A stretch of DNA of 64,000 nt from positions 6,463 through 70,462 of the forward strand of contig CAZDBA010000004.1 of assembly GCA_964503615.1 (NCBI GenBank), in the 5' to 3' direction. The DNA comes from CAZDBA01 sp964503615. Its GTDB lineage: Bacteria > Planctomycetota > Planctomycetia > Pirellulales > Pirellulaceae. This document shows positions 36,022-44,801 of the stretch, in pieces. The translations under genes and the position numbers were made by a program. The notes under the pieces were generated by a model that worked only from the letters and a program-made list of their open reading frames with translations, was not told the origin of the DNA and searched no databases. Position 1 is the stretch's first letter. Every line of letters begins with the position of its first letter.

Positions 36022-36092
36022 AAACCCGACGCCGTAAGACGCGTAAGCGAGGAAACAGCTTGCCTTCGTCCTCGCTAACGCGTCGGGTTACC
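36022..36092. repeat. Dispersed intergenic repeat, copy 4, in palindromic form
   Basis: The right half (36053-36092) is AACAGCTTGCCTTCGTCCTC then GCTAACGCGTCGGGTTACCAT. The left half (36022-36052) is an inverted, slightly expanded copy, AAACCCGACG..CGCGTAAGCGAGG. The two arms could form a hairpin of about 20 bp. This is the only copy of the four with both arms. Confidence 0.75.
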
Positions 36093-36183
36093 ATTTGAGC
36101 CTCAAAGCGAAAGGCGACTATCCTCTAGCAATTTTCGTTCAACGACCAAAGCACCTGACTGTTTACTTCTCAGAAATACACTC

Positions 36184-37473
36184 ATGAACGTTGCTCAACT
36201 TATATCTGCCAAGCGTGATGGCAATGAACTCACTGAAGAGCAAATCAGTTTTATGGTCGCCGGATTTGCCAGTGACGAAATCCCTGCCTATCAAATGTCT
36301 GCCTTTGCGATGGCAATCTACTTTCAGGGGATGTCAACCGAAGAGACCGCCTCGCTCACCCGCGCGATGATAGACTCCGGCGAGACGTTATCGTGGCCAG
36401 CGGGAAAACCAAAAGTCGACAAACATTCCACGGGCGGAATTGGTGACAAAGTTTCCATTCCACTGGCACCGATCCTGGCCTGCTGTGATGTCGAAGTCCC
36501 CATGATCTCAGGGCGTGGTTTGGGCGCGACGGGAGGCACCTTGGACAAGCTCGAATCGATTTCCGGCTACCGCTGCGACCTTTCGATCGACGAATTCAAA
36601 AGCGTCGTCAACTGGAACGGATGCTCGATCACAGGCGCCTCTGCCAAACTTGCGCCGGCCGATCAAAAACTGTATGCGCTGCGCGACATCACCGGTACCG
36701 TCCCTTCCGTTCCGCTAATCACTGGCAGCATTCTCAGCAAAAAGATCGCCGAAGGAATTTCCTCACTGGTTCTTGACGTAAAGTGGGGTACCGGCTCGTT
36801 CATGAAGACGCTTGAATCCGCCAGGGAGTTGGCCGATTCACTTGTAAAAGTGGGAAACAGCTTCGGGGTCAAAACAGCCGCAATCATCACCGACATGAAC
36901 CAACCGCTCGGCAACATGATCGGCAACGCCGTCGAAATAGATGAATCGGTCGACATTCTACGGGGCGAAGGACCCGAAGACGTTACGGAACTGACCCATC
37001 ATCTGGCGGCTCAGTTGCTGGTTAGCTCCCAAGTCGAATCCGATCTCAAGTCAGCGCGCAACAAAATCAACAGTGTCATCCAATCGGGTGAAGCGTTAAA
37101 GAAACTGGCCGAAATGGTAAAAAGTCACGGCGGTGACCTGGAGGCAAAGCGGGAGCGAGGCGCCGAGCACAAAGTCAAATCTTACGACGAAGGATTCGTC
37201 AGTAGAATCGACGCCGAACGATTAGGCTTGGCCGTCATCGAAATGGGCGGCGGACGAAAGTTGCTTACCGACGAGATCGAGCATTCAGTAGGCATCGAAT
37301 TTCTGGTTAAGATCGGACAGCGAATCGAAAAAGACCAAACTGTCGCCAAAGTGTTCTGCAGCGACAAAAGCAAAGCCGAATACGCGGCCAACCTCGTCTC
37401 GCTGGCTATTGGCACCAGCCCAATCGAAGTCGAACCAAACAAGCTGATCGTAGAAACGATTCCAGCCAGTTAG
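36184..37473 (+). CDS. deoA: Pyrimidine-nucleoside (thymidine) phosphorylase, altered signature
   Basis: A 429-residue protein colinear with E. coli thymidine phosphorylase. It has VDKHSTGGIGDKVS (phosphate loop), PMISGRGLGATGGTLDKLES, LAPADQKLYALRDITGTVPS, PLITGSILSKKIAEG, VLDVKWGTGSFM, IITDMNQPLG, and the C-terminal LGLAVIEMGGGRK domain. The enzyme splits thymidine/uridine with phosphate into base and (deoxy)ribose-1-phosphate, in the cytoplasm. The notable difference is Ala115: E. coli and Bacillus enzymes have His there (GLGHTGG), a residue considered part of the active site. The other substrate-binding residues (RD, S and K of SILSKK) are present. No SD is visible. No other nucleoside-salvage gene is nearby. 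Confidence 0.9.
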   Translation: MNVAQLISAKRDGNELTEEQISFMVAGFASDEIPAYQMSAFAMAIYFQGMSTEETASLTRAMIDSGETLSWPAGKPKVDKHSTGGIGDKVSIPLAPILACCDVEVPMISGRGLGATGGTLDKLESISGYRCDLSIDEFKSVVNWNGCSITGASAKLAPADQKLYALRDITGTVPSVPLITGSILSKKIAEGISSLVLDVKWGTGSFMKTLESARELADSLVKVGNSFGVKTAAIITDMNQPLGNMIGNAVEIDESVDILRGEGPEDVTELTHHLAAQLLVSSQVESDLKSARNKINSVIQSGEALKKLAEMVKSHGGDLEAKRERGAEHKVKSYDEGFVSRIDAERLGLAVIEMGGGRKLLTDEIEHSVGIEFLVKIGQRIEKDQTVAKVFCSDKSKAEYAANLVSLAIGTSPIEVEPNKLIVETIPAS

Positions 37474-37484
37474 TTTTCGTTGGC

Positions 37485-37503
37485 CGCTGTTTGAACAACA
37501 GCG
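37485..37503. terminator. Short perfect hairpin between convergent genes
   Basis: CGCTGTT (37485-37491) pairs with AACAGCG (37497-37503) around a 5-nt loop, in the 39-nt gap between convergent stops. The T-run is weak on both sides, so termination is only suggested. Confidence 0.35.
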
Positions 37504-37512
37504 AGCTTGGGT

Positions 37513-38769
37513 TTATCGCCCCGCCTTAAGCATCCAACGAATATCACCAAAGTTTCCGAACTTGCTTCCGAACTCTTTGCGAAGCGCCTGCATTTGCAAA
37601 CCGGTTAATTGGTTAGAGGTCAGATACAAATTCAAATCATCGTGCCAATGGGGAGAGTCGACTAACGTTCGAACTCCTTTGAGCGTTAACCGATTCCCGG
37701 TAAGCACCAAACGCTCCAGACTTTTCAGGACCGGTGATTCGGCGAGCACTTGTGCACCTTTATCGTTCACTTGATTCTGAGCAAGGTCGAGTGTCTTAAG
37801 GTTCGGATACCGCGAGACAATATTCTCCACCGCCGAATTTGGCATATCTGAACCGACGACCAGAAATTTAAGATCAGGCAAGGGCCCAGAAACATTGAAC
37901 GCGTCTGCAGAGTTGTGCATATAGGTTTGCACACTCAAACTGGTGAGATTCTGTAAACCGGTCTGGATCGCACGCACCGATTTATCAGAAAAACGCCCAG
38001 CCATGTGGAGCGTATTTACGTTCTGTAAATTTGCAGAATTGGTAAGCAAGCGAATACTGGAATCAAATTGGGAACTCAGAGACAAGGACAACAGCGACTG
38101 CATTTTCTCTGAACCAGCCAATTCAACGGCAGCCTCCCGTTCATTGGCTTCCGTGCCATATCCGTGTAGTTCAAGATGCTTCAGGGCTTCAAACGGTTCG
38201 TCTTTTCCAATGCAATGCATCAATTCAAAGTGGGACCGTCTACAAGAGATCTTTAGCGCTTCCAAATCTTGCAGGTAAGGGCTTCGAACCAGATCGCAGT
38301 ATGCAGAAGCCTCCACATCGTTACTGAACATCTGGAGTTGAGCCAACCGTTGCAGGTTTTCAACTTCAGCCAGTTTTTGAAACTTGACCGATTTGCCCTT
38401 CAACGCCACCTTGCGGATCGGAGAACTGGAAAATAACGCTTCGTGATGTTTTAGAAATCGAGTGACCGTCATTTCGACGCTGTCGATAAAGCCACCGTAG
38501 GTATCTCTTACAATAGCCTCTTTGGGAACCGAGGTGAACCAACCGTGTTGTCTGGCAACACGTCGTTCTCGGGTTCTGAGTTTTTGGCGCCGTTTGTCGA
38601 AAGGCGCGAGATCGCCCAACTCGAACTGAATTCGAATCAGCTCCGCGCGGGGATCACCGACCTCTTCCAGGTAGTCAGCGAAAACCAACCTTGCCGCTTC
38701 GTCTCGCGGTGATGCAATAATCTCGTCAATGAATGACTGATACTGTTGGTTGTTGGATTCTATTTCCAC
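37513..38769 (-). CDS. TIGR02996-domain / leucine-rich repeat protein
   Basis: A 418-residue cytoplasmic-looking protein with no signal peptide. The first 50 residues are the TIGR02996 'repeat-companion' domain: FIDEIIASPRDEAARLVFAD, Y-L-E-E-V-G-D, PRAELIRIQFEL. The remainder has irregular leucine-rich repeats (LKFLVVGSDMPNSAVENIVS, LKTLDLAQNQVNDKGAQVLA, LERLVLTGNRLTLKGVRTLV), the ribonuclease-inhibitor-type spacing. The domain pair is a planctomycete/myxobacterial favourite, likely for protein binding. Partner unknown. Confidence 0.88.
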   Translation of the reverse strand: MEIESNNQQYQSFIDEIIASPRDEAARLVFADYLEEVGDPRAELIRIQFELGDLAPFDKRRQKLRTRERRVARQHGWFTSVPKEAIVRDTYGGFIDSVEMTVTRFLKHHEALFSSSPIRKVALKGKSVKFQKLAEVENLQRLAQLQMFSNDVEASAYCDLVRSPYLQDLEALKISCRRSHFELMHCIGKDEPFEALKHLELHGYGTEANEREAAVELAGSEKMQSLLSLSLSSQFDSSIRLLTNSANLQNVNTLHMAGRFSDKSVRAIQTGLQNLTSLSVQTYMHNSADAFNVSGPLPDLKFLVVGSDMPNSAVENIVSRYPNLKTLDLAQNQVNDKGAQVLAESPVLKSLERLVLTGNRLTLKGVRTLVDSPHWHDDLNLYLTSNQLTGLQMQALRKEFGSKFGNFGDIRWMLKAGR

Positions 38770-38835
38770 AATCAGTTACTCGAACTTGGACATAACTTAC
38801 AGTATGCCTCATTATGGCCGAGTTCCTGCGATCGC

Positions 38836-40122
38836 TTAAAGGGCCAAAAGCAACTTGTTGGGAGATTCGAGAAATTCGATCACGTCGTTCAAGAATCGTG
38901 CCGCTGCTCCGCCGTCGATTAGACGATGATCGTAGGAGATGCTAAGTGGCATCATCAGGCGGATCATGATTTCGTCACCAACGACAACAGGCATCTTGCG
39001 AGATCGACCGGCCAGCAGAATCGCAGTCTCGGGAGTATTAATGATAGGAGTCGAATACGTTCCGCCGATCGCGCCCAAGTTGCTGATGGTGAACGTACCG
39101 CCGCGAAGATCATCCACACCAAAATCGCCATTGCGAACCTTAGTCGCCATGTCACCAAGCGACTTGGCAATATCTGGAATCGCCATTTTGTCCGCATCTC
39201 GAAGAGATGGCACAACCAACCCGCGGTCGGTGTCGACAGCGATGCCGACGTTGACGTACTCTTTGTAGATAATCTGCCCGGCGTCCAAGTCGATCGAGGC
39301 ATTGATTACCGGATGAGCCTTGAGTGCCATCGCAACCGCCTTGATCAAAAACGGCATCGTGGTCAGCTTGATTCCGCGTTCGGCGTAATCGCCTTTGTTG
39401 TTTTGGCGCAACGCTTCCAGGTCGGTTACATCGGCGTCGTCAAAGTTAGTCACACGTGGACAAGTCTCCCATGACTCGTGCATCTTTCGCGCGATCGTTT
39501 GACGGATCTTGGGCATTTTCTCGATTCGAACAGGTCCGAATCCATCGGACTGTCCTATGCCACTGCCTGTCGCAACGCGACCGCCGCTTCCTCGCACGAC
39601 TTTCATGATGTCTTCACGAGTGATCCGTCCCGATTCGCCGCTACCGGCAACGGCATTCAAATCGATGCCAACTTCACGAGCCAAACGTCGCATCGCAGGT
39701 CCGGCGGCAACTGCGCCCGCCCCATTGTTGGTTACTGGAGGTGCCGGAGCAGTAGGTGCGGGTGGTGGCGTTGGCGCCGGTGCAGGTGGGGCTGGAGTTT
39801 CTGCAGCAGGTGGAGCTGGTGCAGGTTCTGGAGCGGGCGGCGGAGTTGGAGGAGCCGCAGCGGCTGGCGCTGGGGCGGCCGCTTCGCTGGGTTCAATCGA
39901 AACTATCACGCTGCCAACGGAAACCGCATCGCCCTCGGCAACATGGATCGCCGTAATTTTGCCAGCGATTTCTGCTGGTACGTTTACTGTCGCCTTGTCA
40001 GTTTCCAATTCAACAAGCGCCTCGTTTTTCTCGACCGTATCACCGACCGAAACAAAAATCTCAAGCACGTCCCCTGAGTCAACGCCTTCGCCCAATGCAG
40101 GCAACTTAATTTCTACAGCCAT
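38836..40122 (-). CDS. aceF: Dihydrolipoamide acetyltransferase (E2 of pyruvate dehydrogenase)
   Basis: A 428-residue E2. The single lipoyl domain has its lysine at K43 (ETDKATVNVP). A 60-residue Pro/Ala linker follows (about 82-140). The peripheral subunit-binding domain is at about 143-178 (AMRRLAREVGIDLNAVAGSG then RITREDIMK). The catalytic domain ends with ISYDHRLIDGG, containing the DHRxxDG active-site His. The enzyme passes acetyl groups from lipoyl-lysine to CoA. One lipoyl domain is fewer than in E. coli AceF (three). It follows aceE by 103 nt on the same strand; no lpd (E3) gene is adjacent. Confidence 0.94.
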   Translation of the reverse strand: MAVEIKLPALGEGVDSGDVLEIFVSVGDTVEKNEALVELETDKATVNVPAEIAGKITAIHVAEGDAVSVGSVIVSIEPSEAAAPAPAAAAPPTPPPAPEPAPAPPAAETPAPPAPAPTPPPAPTAPAPPVTNNGAGAVAAGPAMRRLAREVGIDLNAVAGSGESGRITREDIMKVVRGSGGRVATGSGIGQSDGFGPVRIEKMPKIRQTIARKMHESWETCPRVTNFDDADVTDLEALRQNNKGDYAERGIKLTTMPFLIKAVAMALKAHPVINASIDLDAGQIIYKEYVNVGIAVDTDRGLVVPSLRDADKMAIPDIAKSLGDMATKVRNGDFGVDDLRGGTFTISNLGAIGGTYSTPIINTPETAILLAGRSRKMPVVVGDEIMIRLMMPLSISYDHRLIDGGAAARFLNDVIEFLESPNKLLLAL

Positions 40123-40225
40123 GTTTTCTTTGTTCGACTAAATATTTTTGGATCGTTATTTGCTGGCGGTCAAACCTGCAAAACATCTTGAAAAATCAAA
40201 ACGTACTAAGCATTCGGCTTAAACG

Positions 40226-42943
40226 TTAGGCGTACAATGGATTTTGCTTTTCCGGATCGATTCCCAGTTCCTGAATCGCCTTGGCAACATCCTCTTTGCT
40301 GATCTTGCCTTCGGCAGCCAACTGAGTGAGTGTACCCAAGACGACAAATGGAGCATTAACTTCGAAGTGGTTTCTAAGTGCTTCGCGAGTTTCGCTGCGA
40401 CCCATTCCATCACAACCCAACACAAACATGTTGCCCGGCAGGAATCTTGCGACTTGTTCGCTGTGAGCTCGCACGTAATCACTGGCAGCGATGAAAGGAC
40501 CTTCTGAGCCTTCCAAGACCGTTTCGAGGTAGCTTTTCCTCGGAGTCTCAGTTGGGTGCAACATATTCCAGCGAGCACATTCCTGAGCGTCGCGGCCCAG
40601 TTGGGTGTAGCTGGTGACACTCCAAACGTCGCTGGAGATTCCGAATTTTTCACCCAACAACTGTTGAGCTTCGAGTACACAGTTCATGATCGCACCACTG
40701 CCGAACAGTTGCACACGTGGCTTCGAAGAGTCGGCTTCGTAGTTGCGGAATTTGTAGATCCCTTTGACGATTCCCTCTTCACAACCTTCAGGCATTTCCG
40801 GCATCACGTAATTTTCGTTGCCAACCATGATGTAGTAGATCGCGGTTTCGCCTTCTTGATACATCTTTTTAAGACCATCAAAGACGATCACTGCTGTCTC
40901 GTAATGGAAAGCAGGATCAAACGCTCGTACAGTTGGGAAAGCCATCGCGTTCAACAGGCTGTGCCCGTCCTGATGCTGAAGCCCTTCGCCGTTGAGAGTC
41001 GTGCGTCCGGCAGTTCCGCCCAGCAGGAATCCTTTGGCTCGCGCATCTGCGGCGGCCCAGATCAGATCGCCAACACGTTGAAAACCGAACATCGAGTAGA
41101 AGATGTAAAACGGAATCATGTTCACACCATGACAGCTGTAAGCGGTACCTGCCGCCACAAACGAAGACAGTGAACCGGCTTCGGAGATACCCTCTTCCAA
41201 CAGCTGGCCATCTGTAGACTCACGATACTTGGCGAGAATGTCAGAATCGACTGGCTCGTACAACTGGCCAACGTGCGAGTAGATACCAACTTCGTTGAAC
41301 ATACCTTCCATACCGAAGGTACGAGATTCGTCAGGAACGATCGGAACAATGTTCTTGCCGATTTTTTTGTCTTTGCACAAACGACTCAGCAGTGCAACCG
41401 CACCCATCGTTGTAGAAATCTCTTTGCCGTTGTAACGATCAACAACCTTGCGCTGCTCTGCGAAAGTTGGGACTTCGTCAAAAAGCGGTGGTTCTGTGGG
41501 GCGTGTTGGTACCGGTCCGCCCAGCGCCTCACGACGCTCTTTCATGTACTTAATTTCAGGGCTGTCTTCCGATAGTTTGTAAAACGGTGCGTTGACAACT
41601 TCTTCGTCCGAAATCGGAATACCGAAGCGACTGCGGAACTCAAGCAACTCTGCTTCGTTCATCGTTTTATTGTTGTGGGCAACGTTGCGGCCTTCGCCCC
41701 CTTCGCCCAAACCGTATCCCTTGATCGTCTTGGCAAGGATTACCGTTGGACGACCTTTGGTGTCGATCGCGTTCTTGAATGCTGCATAAACCTTCTCAGG
41801 ATCGTGACCACCGCGACGCATCGATTCCAATTTATCGTCACCGTAGCTACTGACCATATCCAAAACTTCTGGATACTTGCCAAAGAAGTGCTCACGGATG
41901 TAAGAACCTGGCATGACGACGTACTTCTGATATTGGCCGTCGACCACTTCGCCCATTCGTTTAACGAGCATGCCCGATTCGTCTTTTTGCAGAAGGGGAT
42001 CCCAATCATCGCCCCAGACGACTTTGACTACGTTCCAGCCCGCACCGCGGAAGATCGCTTCGAGTTCCTGGATAATTTTCCCGTTACCACGAACCGGACC
42101 GTCCAGACGTTGCAAGTTACAGTTGATCACGAACGTCAGGTTGTCCAGACGCTCACGAGCCGCCAACGTGATCGCGCCCAATGTTTCAGGCTCGTCACAT
42201 TCACCATCGCCCAGGAACGCCCATACGCGTTGGTTCGAGGTGTCTTTGATTCCGCGGTCACGCAAGTATTCGTTGAAACGAGCTTGGTAGATCGCCATGA
42301 TCGGGGCAAGGCCCATCGAGACCGTAGGGTATTCCCAGAAATCGGGCATCAGCCACGGGTGTGGGTATGAGCTAAGTCCCGGATGCGTTTGAAGTTCACG
42401 GCGGAAGTTATCCAAGTGTTGATCGTTCAAGCGGCCTTCGACGAACGCTCGGGCATAAACGCCAGGAGAACCGTGCCCCTGGAAATAGATCGAGTCGCCA
42501 TCGAAACCGGATTCACCACGACCACGGAAAAAGTGATTGTAGGCCACGTCGTACAACGTTGCCGAAGAGGCAAACGTCGAAATGTGTCCGCCAATCCCTT
42601 TAAAGTTCTTGTTAGCTTTGACGACCATCGCCATCGCGTTCCAACGGACGATACTTTTGATACGACGCTCGATCTCGCGGTTGCCAGGGTAGGGCGGTTG
42701 CTTGTCGACTGGGATCGTATTGATGTAAGGCGTGTTCAAAGGCATCGGGAGATCGACACCTTCGTTCTTGGCTTTCGCATCCAGCATCGCCAGCAAGTAT
42801 TTGGCTCTCTCGGGGCCTTTGCTGTTGATCACATACTCAAGTGAATCGATCCACTCTTGTGTTTCGACTGGATCCATATCTGGAGTTTGGGATACGGGAG
42901 TTTCATCCGCTGAGTCAGGAGTTGATTTCATCACGTCCGACAT
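40226..42943 (-). CDS. aceE: Pyruvate dehydrogenase E1 component, homodimeric type
   Basis: A 905-residue E1 close in length to E. coli AceE (887). TPP binding is shown by GDGECDEPETLGAIT and LTFVINCNLQRLDGPVRGN. Other family blocks are GHISTFASSATLYDVAYNHF, YFQGHGSPGVYARAF, TVILAKTIKGYGLGEGGEG, VPDESRTFGMEGMF, YSMFGFQRVGDLIWAAADAR and TLNGEGLQHQDGHS. E1 decarboxylates pyruvate and reductively acetylates the lipoyl group of E2. It is the first gene of the pair aceE-aceF. The N-terminal 45 residues are a little extended relative to E. coli. Confidence 0.96.
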   Translation of the reverse strand: MSDVMKSTPDSADETPVSQTPDMDPVETQEWIDSLEYVINSKGPERAKYLLAMLDAKAKNEGVDLPMPLNTPYINTIPVDKQPPYPGNREIERRIKSIVRWNAMAMVVKANKNFKGIGGHISTFASSATLYDVAYNHFFRGRGESGFDGDSIYFQGHGSPGVYARAFVEGRLNDQHLDNFRRELQTHPGLSSYPHPWLMPDFWEYPTVSMGLAPIMAIYQARFNEYLRDRGIKDTSNQRVWAFLGDGECDEPETLGAITLAARERLDNLTFVINCNLQRLDGPVRGNGKIIQELEAIFRGAGWNVVKVVWGDDWDPLLQKDESGMLVKRMGEVVDGQYQKYVVMPGSYIREHFFGKYPEVLDMVSSYGDDKLESMRRGGHDPEKVYAAFKNAIDTKGRPTVILAKTIKGYGLGEGGEGRNVAHNNKTMNEAELLEFRSRFGIPISDEEVVNAPFYKLSEDSPEIKYMKERREALGGPVPTRPTEPPLFDEVPTFAEQRKVVDRYNGKEISTTMGAVALLSRLCKDKKIGKNIVPIVPDESRTFGMEGMFNEVGIYSHVGQLYEPVDSDILAKYRESTDGQLLEEGISEAGSLSSFVAAGTAYSCHGVNMIPFYIFYSMFGFQRVGDLIWAAADARAKGFLLGGTAGRTTLNGEGLQHQDGHSLLNAMAFPTVRAFDPAFHYETAVIVFDGLKKMYQEGETAIYYIMVGNENYVMPEMPEGCEEGIVKGIYKFRNYEADSSKPRVQLFGSGAIMNCVLEAQQLLGEKFGISSDVWSVTSYTQLGRDAQECARWNMLHPTETPRKSYLETVLEGSEGPFIAASDYVRAHSEQVARFLPGNMFVLGCDGMGRSETREALRNHFEVNAPFVVLGTLTQLAAEGKISKEDVAKAIQELGIDPEKQNPLYA

Positions 42944-43207
42944 TCGTTACCTTAGGGTTTCGTTCTTACATTTACTGGTTGCGGAGGCCGTGCGCACCGC
43001 AATCGAAGCCTTCAACCAAATTTTATTCGGCGAAGTCAAAGAGTATTGGGTCGAATATTATTTCCGCTCAATTCAACACGCAAATTCTCTAAAACATAAA
43101 GTGATTCGTAAAGCCGTCCGATGCGAAGAGGCCCAAAATAAAGAATCGCTGCCCCCCCCAAACATGGCTTTGAGGCAGTCTATTTAACGCAATGGGAAAT
43201 ATTTTGC

Positions 43208-44200
43208 CTAAACATGCAACTCGACAATATCTTTGTCTTTTACGACATAATCGCCTTGAACCGTCGTCGCGTCATGAACTTCCTCTCCCCAGACTTTGGC
43301 AGATTTGAAATTTCGGGCAATATCTGCATGAATTAAGGCGGCAACCTCCATCACGGTGCCACCTTGTGGCAAGGTAAATGGATTTTCCATATCGGGCTGT
43401 TTACCGGGCTGTTTCGTATAGACCCTTACAACGTCCAACGATTTAAAAATCGCATCGGCCAGCTCTGCGACTCCGATCCCTTGAGTTGCAGAGATTCGAT
43501 ACTCTTCAAGATCCGGCTGGATGATCTCGCTAAAGAAGGCCAACCGATCGGTCGCCTCAACCAAGTCGATTTTGTTAAACACGAGTAACGTTTTCGTATA
43601 AGTCACACCCACATCCTGCTCATCAAAGTAACTGCGGCGTGCAAAACGTGTCTTTGAGCTCTGCACGCGTTGGCAAAGTTCCTTGAGTTGGTCGCCGCCA
43701 TCGTCGCTGCCAAGATCCACCATCAACAGGACCAAGTCCGCGCCTCGGATTAGAGATTGGACCGTGGGTGTGAAAAGGTCGTTAGTGACCGGCGGCGTAT
43801 CGATCACCTGAATCAAGACGTCTTCCCACGGCATCATCCCCACACTTGGTTCGCGTGTTGTAAACGGATACTCGGCAACCTCAGGTGTCGCACGCGTGCA
43901 ATGTGCGAGCAATTGGCTTTTACCTGCGTTGGGCCCGCCGACGATAACGACTCGCCCGGCTCCCTGTCGTGGGAATTTGACCGTCGTCTTCGCGCCACTG
44001 GATTTGCCCAATCCCGCAGCGAGCTCTTTTTTCAGTTTACTGATCTTCTGTTTTAGATCGGCTTGCATCTTGTCGGTGCCCTTGTGCTTGGGCAGTTCGA
44101 CAAGCATGACTTGCAAACACTCCAATTCCTCATGCGGAGTCTGCGCGCGGCGCAACGCTCGTTCCGCGCGGTGATATTGCTGAGTCAAATTGGCGGGCAT
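43208..44200 (-). CDS. DRG/Obg-like GTPase with TGS domain
   Basis: A 330-residue protein. The N-terminal 70 residues form a charged helical region. The GTPase core has G1 GGPNAGKSQLL (88-98), the G2-region threonines in YPFTTREP, G3 DTPP, and G4 NKID. The last 75 residues are a TGS domain (VRVYTKQPGKQP, FTLPQGGTVMEVAALIHADI, VVKDKDIVELHV). This layout matches DRG-type GTPases, which in archaea and eukaryotes act on translation; bacterial members are less studied. It is located upstream of aceE on the same strand, spacer 264 nt, so probably its own unit. Confidence 0.86.
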   Translation of the reverse strand: MPANLTQQYHRAERALRRAQTPHEELECLQVMLVELPKHKGTDKMQADLKQKISKLKKELAAGLGKSSGAKTTVKFPRQGAGRVVIVGGPNAGKSQLLAHCTRATPEVAEYPFTTREPSVGMMPWEDVLIQVIDTPPVTNDLFTPTVQSLIRGADLVLLMVDLGSDDGGDQLKELCQRVQSSKTRFARRSYFDEQDVGVTYTKTLLVFNKIDLVEATDRLAFFSEIIQPDLEEYRISATQGIGVAELADAIFKSLDVVRVYTKQPGKQPDMENPFTLPQGGTVMEVAALIHADIARNFKSAKVWGEEVHDATTVQGDYVVKDKDIVELHV

Positions 44201-44471
44201 GAATGAATTTCAAAGTCGCAAGAGAGAGTGGCTTATCAGACGAAGTATAAAACTCAATCGGGCCAACGACAACTTGAAACGGCTTGCATACTTTTGCCGT
44301 AGTGGCATTCGCCAGAATTCCTTCGTTGCAGAAGTGTTCAGGACTGCTTTCGAAGTCCACTACAAGTTGTGAGCGTCAAGGCGGGAATAATCGGCAGTTA
44401 CTGGCTCGATTATAAAGATTTACGCCAACCGGAAGTGTAACGCTTTGGTAACCAACCACCCTTGCCAAGAA

Positions 44472-44511
44472 ATAAAAAAGGTGACTACAAGTTCATCTCC
44501 CTGCAGTCACC
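44472..44511 (-). terminator. Rho-independent terminator with no annotated long gene upstream
   Basis: On the minus strand GGTGACTGC pairs with GTAGTCACC (outer pairing 44480-44487 with 44504-44511, extendable with one mismatch), followed by six T (A run 44474-44479). It lies 39 nt past the stop of the candidate 39-codon gene (44550-44669) and cannot serve any other gene on this strand. Confidence 0.85.
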
Positions 44512-44549
44512 AAACCCGGTACGGGTCGCGTGGTCTTTCGTCGAAACGA

Positions 44550-44669
44550 TTAAATAGCATTGCATTTAACCGAATTCAGTTGAGCGACTCGACCGCAAGC
44601 ATCCGCCAATGCTCCATTTTCAAAACCACATGAAAACCAGTCTTCGTTGCTACTTGAAACGTATGTCAA
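44550..44669 (-). CDS. Candidate 39-residue Cys-containing protein
   Basis: A short frame, TTG start at 44669 with AGAGGA six bases upstream, in-frame stop (TAG) only 12 nt further up, TAA at 44550-44552. The peptide is unusually protein-like: MTYVSSNEDWFSCGFENGAL then ADACGRVAQLNSVKCNAI. It has three Cys (positions 14, 25 and 36, evenly spaced by 11), mixed charge and no low complexity. A strong intrinsic terminator follows, giving a compact transcription unit divergent from rdgB. I know of no family. The regular Cys spacing suggests a disulfide- or metal-stabilised small protein, or a peptide; this is inference. Confidence 0.45.
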   Translation of the reverse strand: MTYVSSSNEDWFSCGFENGALADACGRVAQLNSVKCNAI

Positions 44670-44801
44670 TAAACTTCCTCTTTGCTAAACTCTGTGGAAT
44701 CTTTTGCAGCGTTTATCGAAAAGACGTGCCAGTTATGCGGGCAAGTGCTTTCGAGCAACATGTTTAATTTTTGAAACATCAAGATAGATTTGAGGTAGAA
44801 A

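Noticed and set aside
39509..40141. 210-residue plus-strand frame opposite aceF
   Set aside because: Ala/Gly/Ser-rich antisense of the Pro/Ala linker; aceF on the other strand is certain.
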